36,896 nt of DNA, taken from IMG/VR virus record IMGVR_UViG_3300023257_000063, positions 1 through 36,896 of that record. The stretch is one strand, 5' to 3'. Positions 36,707-36,896 of this stretch are shown piece by piece; position 1 is the first letter of the stretch; each line of letters begins with the position of its first letter. The position numbers and the translations under genes are program-made. This stretch comes from a virus. The notes beneath the pieces were generated by a model. The model ran no database searches. It had not been told where the DNA came from and saw only the letters and a list, made by a program, of their open reading frames with translations.

Positions 36707-36896
36707 ATGAACGAAAGAAAGATTACGAGAGAAGATAATTTAACACCAGATGTTAGATTTTCATTAGCAGATAATAGACATTCAAAAGAGGGTGGACTAT
36801 CAGTAGTACAAAAAGAAGAAAATGAGCCAGTAGGTAAAATGCTATGACGCTTTAGAAAAAAGATGTTTAGATTTGGATTTTGAGATGAAATTAAAA
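36707..36896 (+). CDS. Unknown protein (3' partial)
   Basis: Starts after a strong AAAGGAG site (36692-36698) and stays open to the window end (63 residues) with TGA=Trp at 36844 and 36882. MNERKITREDNLTPDVRFSLADN, then KEGGLSVVQKEENEPVGKMLWRFRKKMFRFGFWDEIK. The basic RFRKKMFRFGFW stretch is notable. Too short to classify. Confidence 0.6.

Noticed and set aside
1-36896. Open frames on the minus strand, such as 1641-1967, 7397-7723, 19015-19410, 20678-21073 and 35377-35664
   Set aside because: All lie antisense to coherent + strand genes, are low-complexity Ser/Phe/Ile-rich translations of AT-rich DNA, and lack ribosome sites or recognisable motifs.
1-36896. UGA read as glycine (as in Gracilibacteria/SR1)
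   Set aside because: TGA sits at conserved Trp positions (primase zinc knuckle, GH108 AFW, protease WW and ICWDF, terminase) and swaps with TGG in tandem repeats, never with GGN.
1-36896. Each TGA as an isolated programmed readthrough or a sequencing error
   Set aside because: TGA occurs in most genes, often several times per gene, with frame kept and Trp fitting each family; no gene uses TGA as its end.
1-36896. tRNA genes, including a possible tRNA-Trp(UCA)
   Set aside because: No gap of tRNA size with a cloverleaf pattern was seen; nearly all the sequence is coding. A covariance-model search of the full genome would be decisive.

Overview
Organism and code. The window is a densely packed, AT-rich stretch of a tailed phage genome of the T4-like myovirus type, with every supported gene on the + strand. 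The hallmark proteins are a gp61-type primase, Mre11/Rad50 (gp47/gp46), large terminase (gp17), portal (gp20) and prohead protease (gp21). UGA is read as tryptophan throughout. Under the standard code most genes break into fragments. With UGA=Trp they become full-length proteins with Trp where the families have it, and every gene then ends in UAA or UAG. The host is unknown: it could itself use UGA=Trp (as Mollicutes do), or the phage could impose the reassignment. No tRNA was seen in the window. | Layout. 1-2064: two related virion proteins with a small basic protein between them. 2087-2121: a clear terminator, followed by a promoter-like module. 2174-7826: three small unknown genes, primase, and a single-polypeptide Mre11-Rad50 fusion. 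7900-10212: large virion structural protein. 10217-11558: small genes and a GH108 endolysin. 11568-14173: LamG-type adhesin genes carrying a block that uses only UGG, probably imported. 14231-22684: many small genes, a tail-fibre-like gene, an HNH endonuclease, a NUMOD3 homing endonuclease, a PD-(D/E)XK nuclease, and candidate holin and spanin genes. 22699-25843: large terminase broken into two genes by a split intein, with a homing endonuclease gene between the halves. 25912-28950: portal gene with an in-frame HNH intein. 29001-31526: putative core proteins and the prohead protease. 31555-34999: membrane protein and fibre or decoration-like proteins with 14-residue repeats. 35016-36896: small conserved genes, a truncated homing endonuclease, and a gene running off the end. 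| How the genes may work together. The DNA packaging motor depends on protein splicing twice: terminase must be trans-spliced from two polypeptides and portal must be cis-spliced. About 15 otherwise unrelated small proteins share one N-terminal module (MKKSELKKIIREE and variants) that ends in I/L-x-E. That is the type of site cut by T4-type prohead protease, which is encoded here. I infer that these could be capsid-targeting tags for proteins packaged in the head and trimmed during maturation. This would be an unusually large set of internal (injected) proteins and is the leading hypothesis of a new system in the window.
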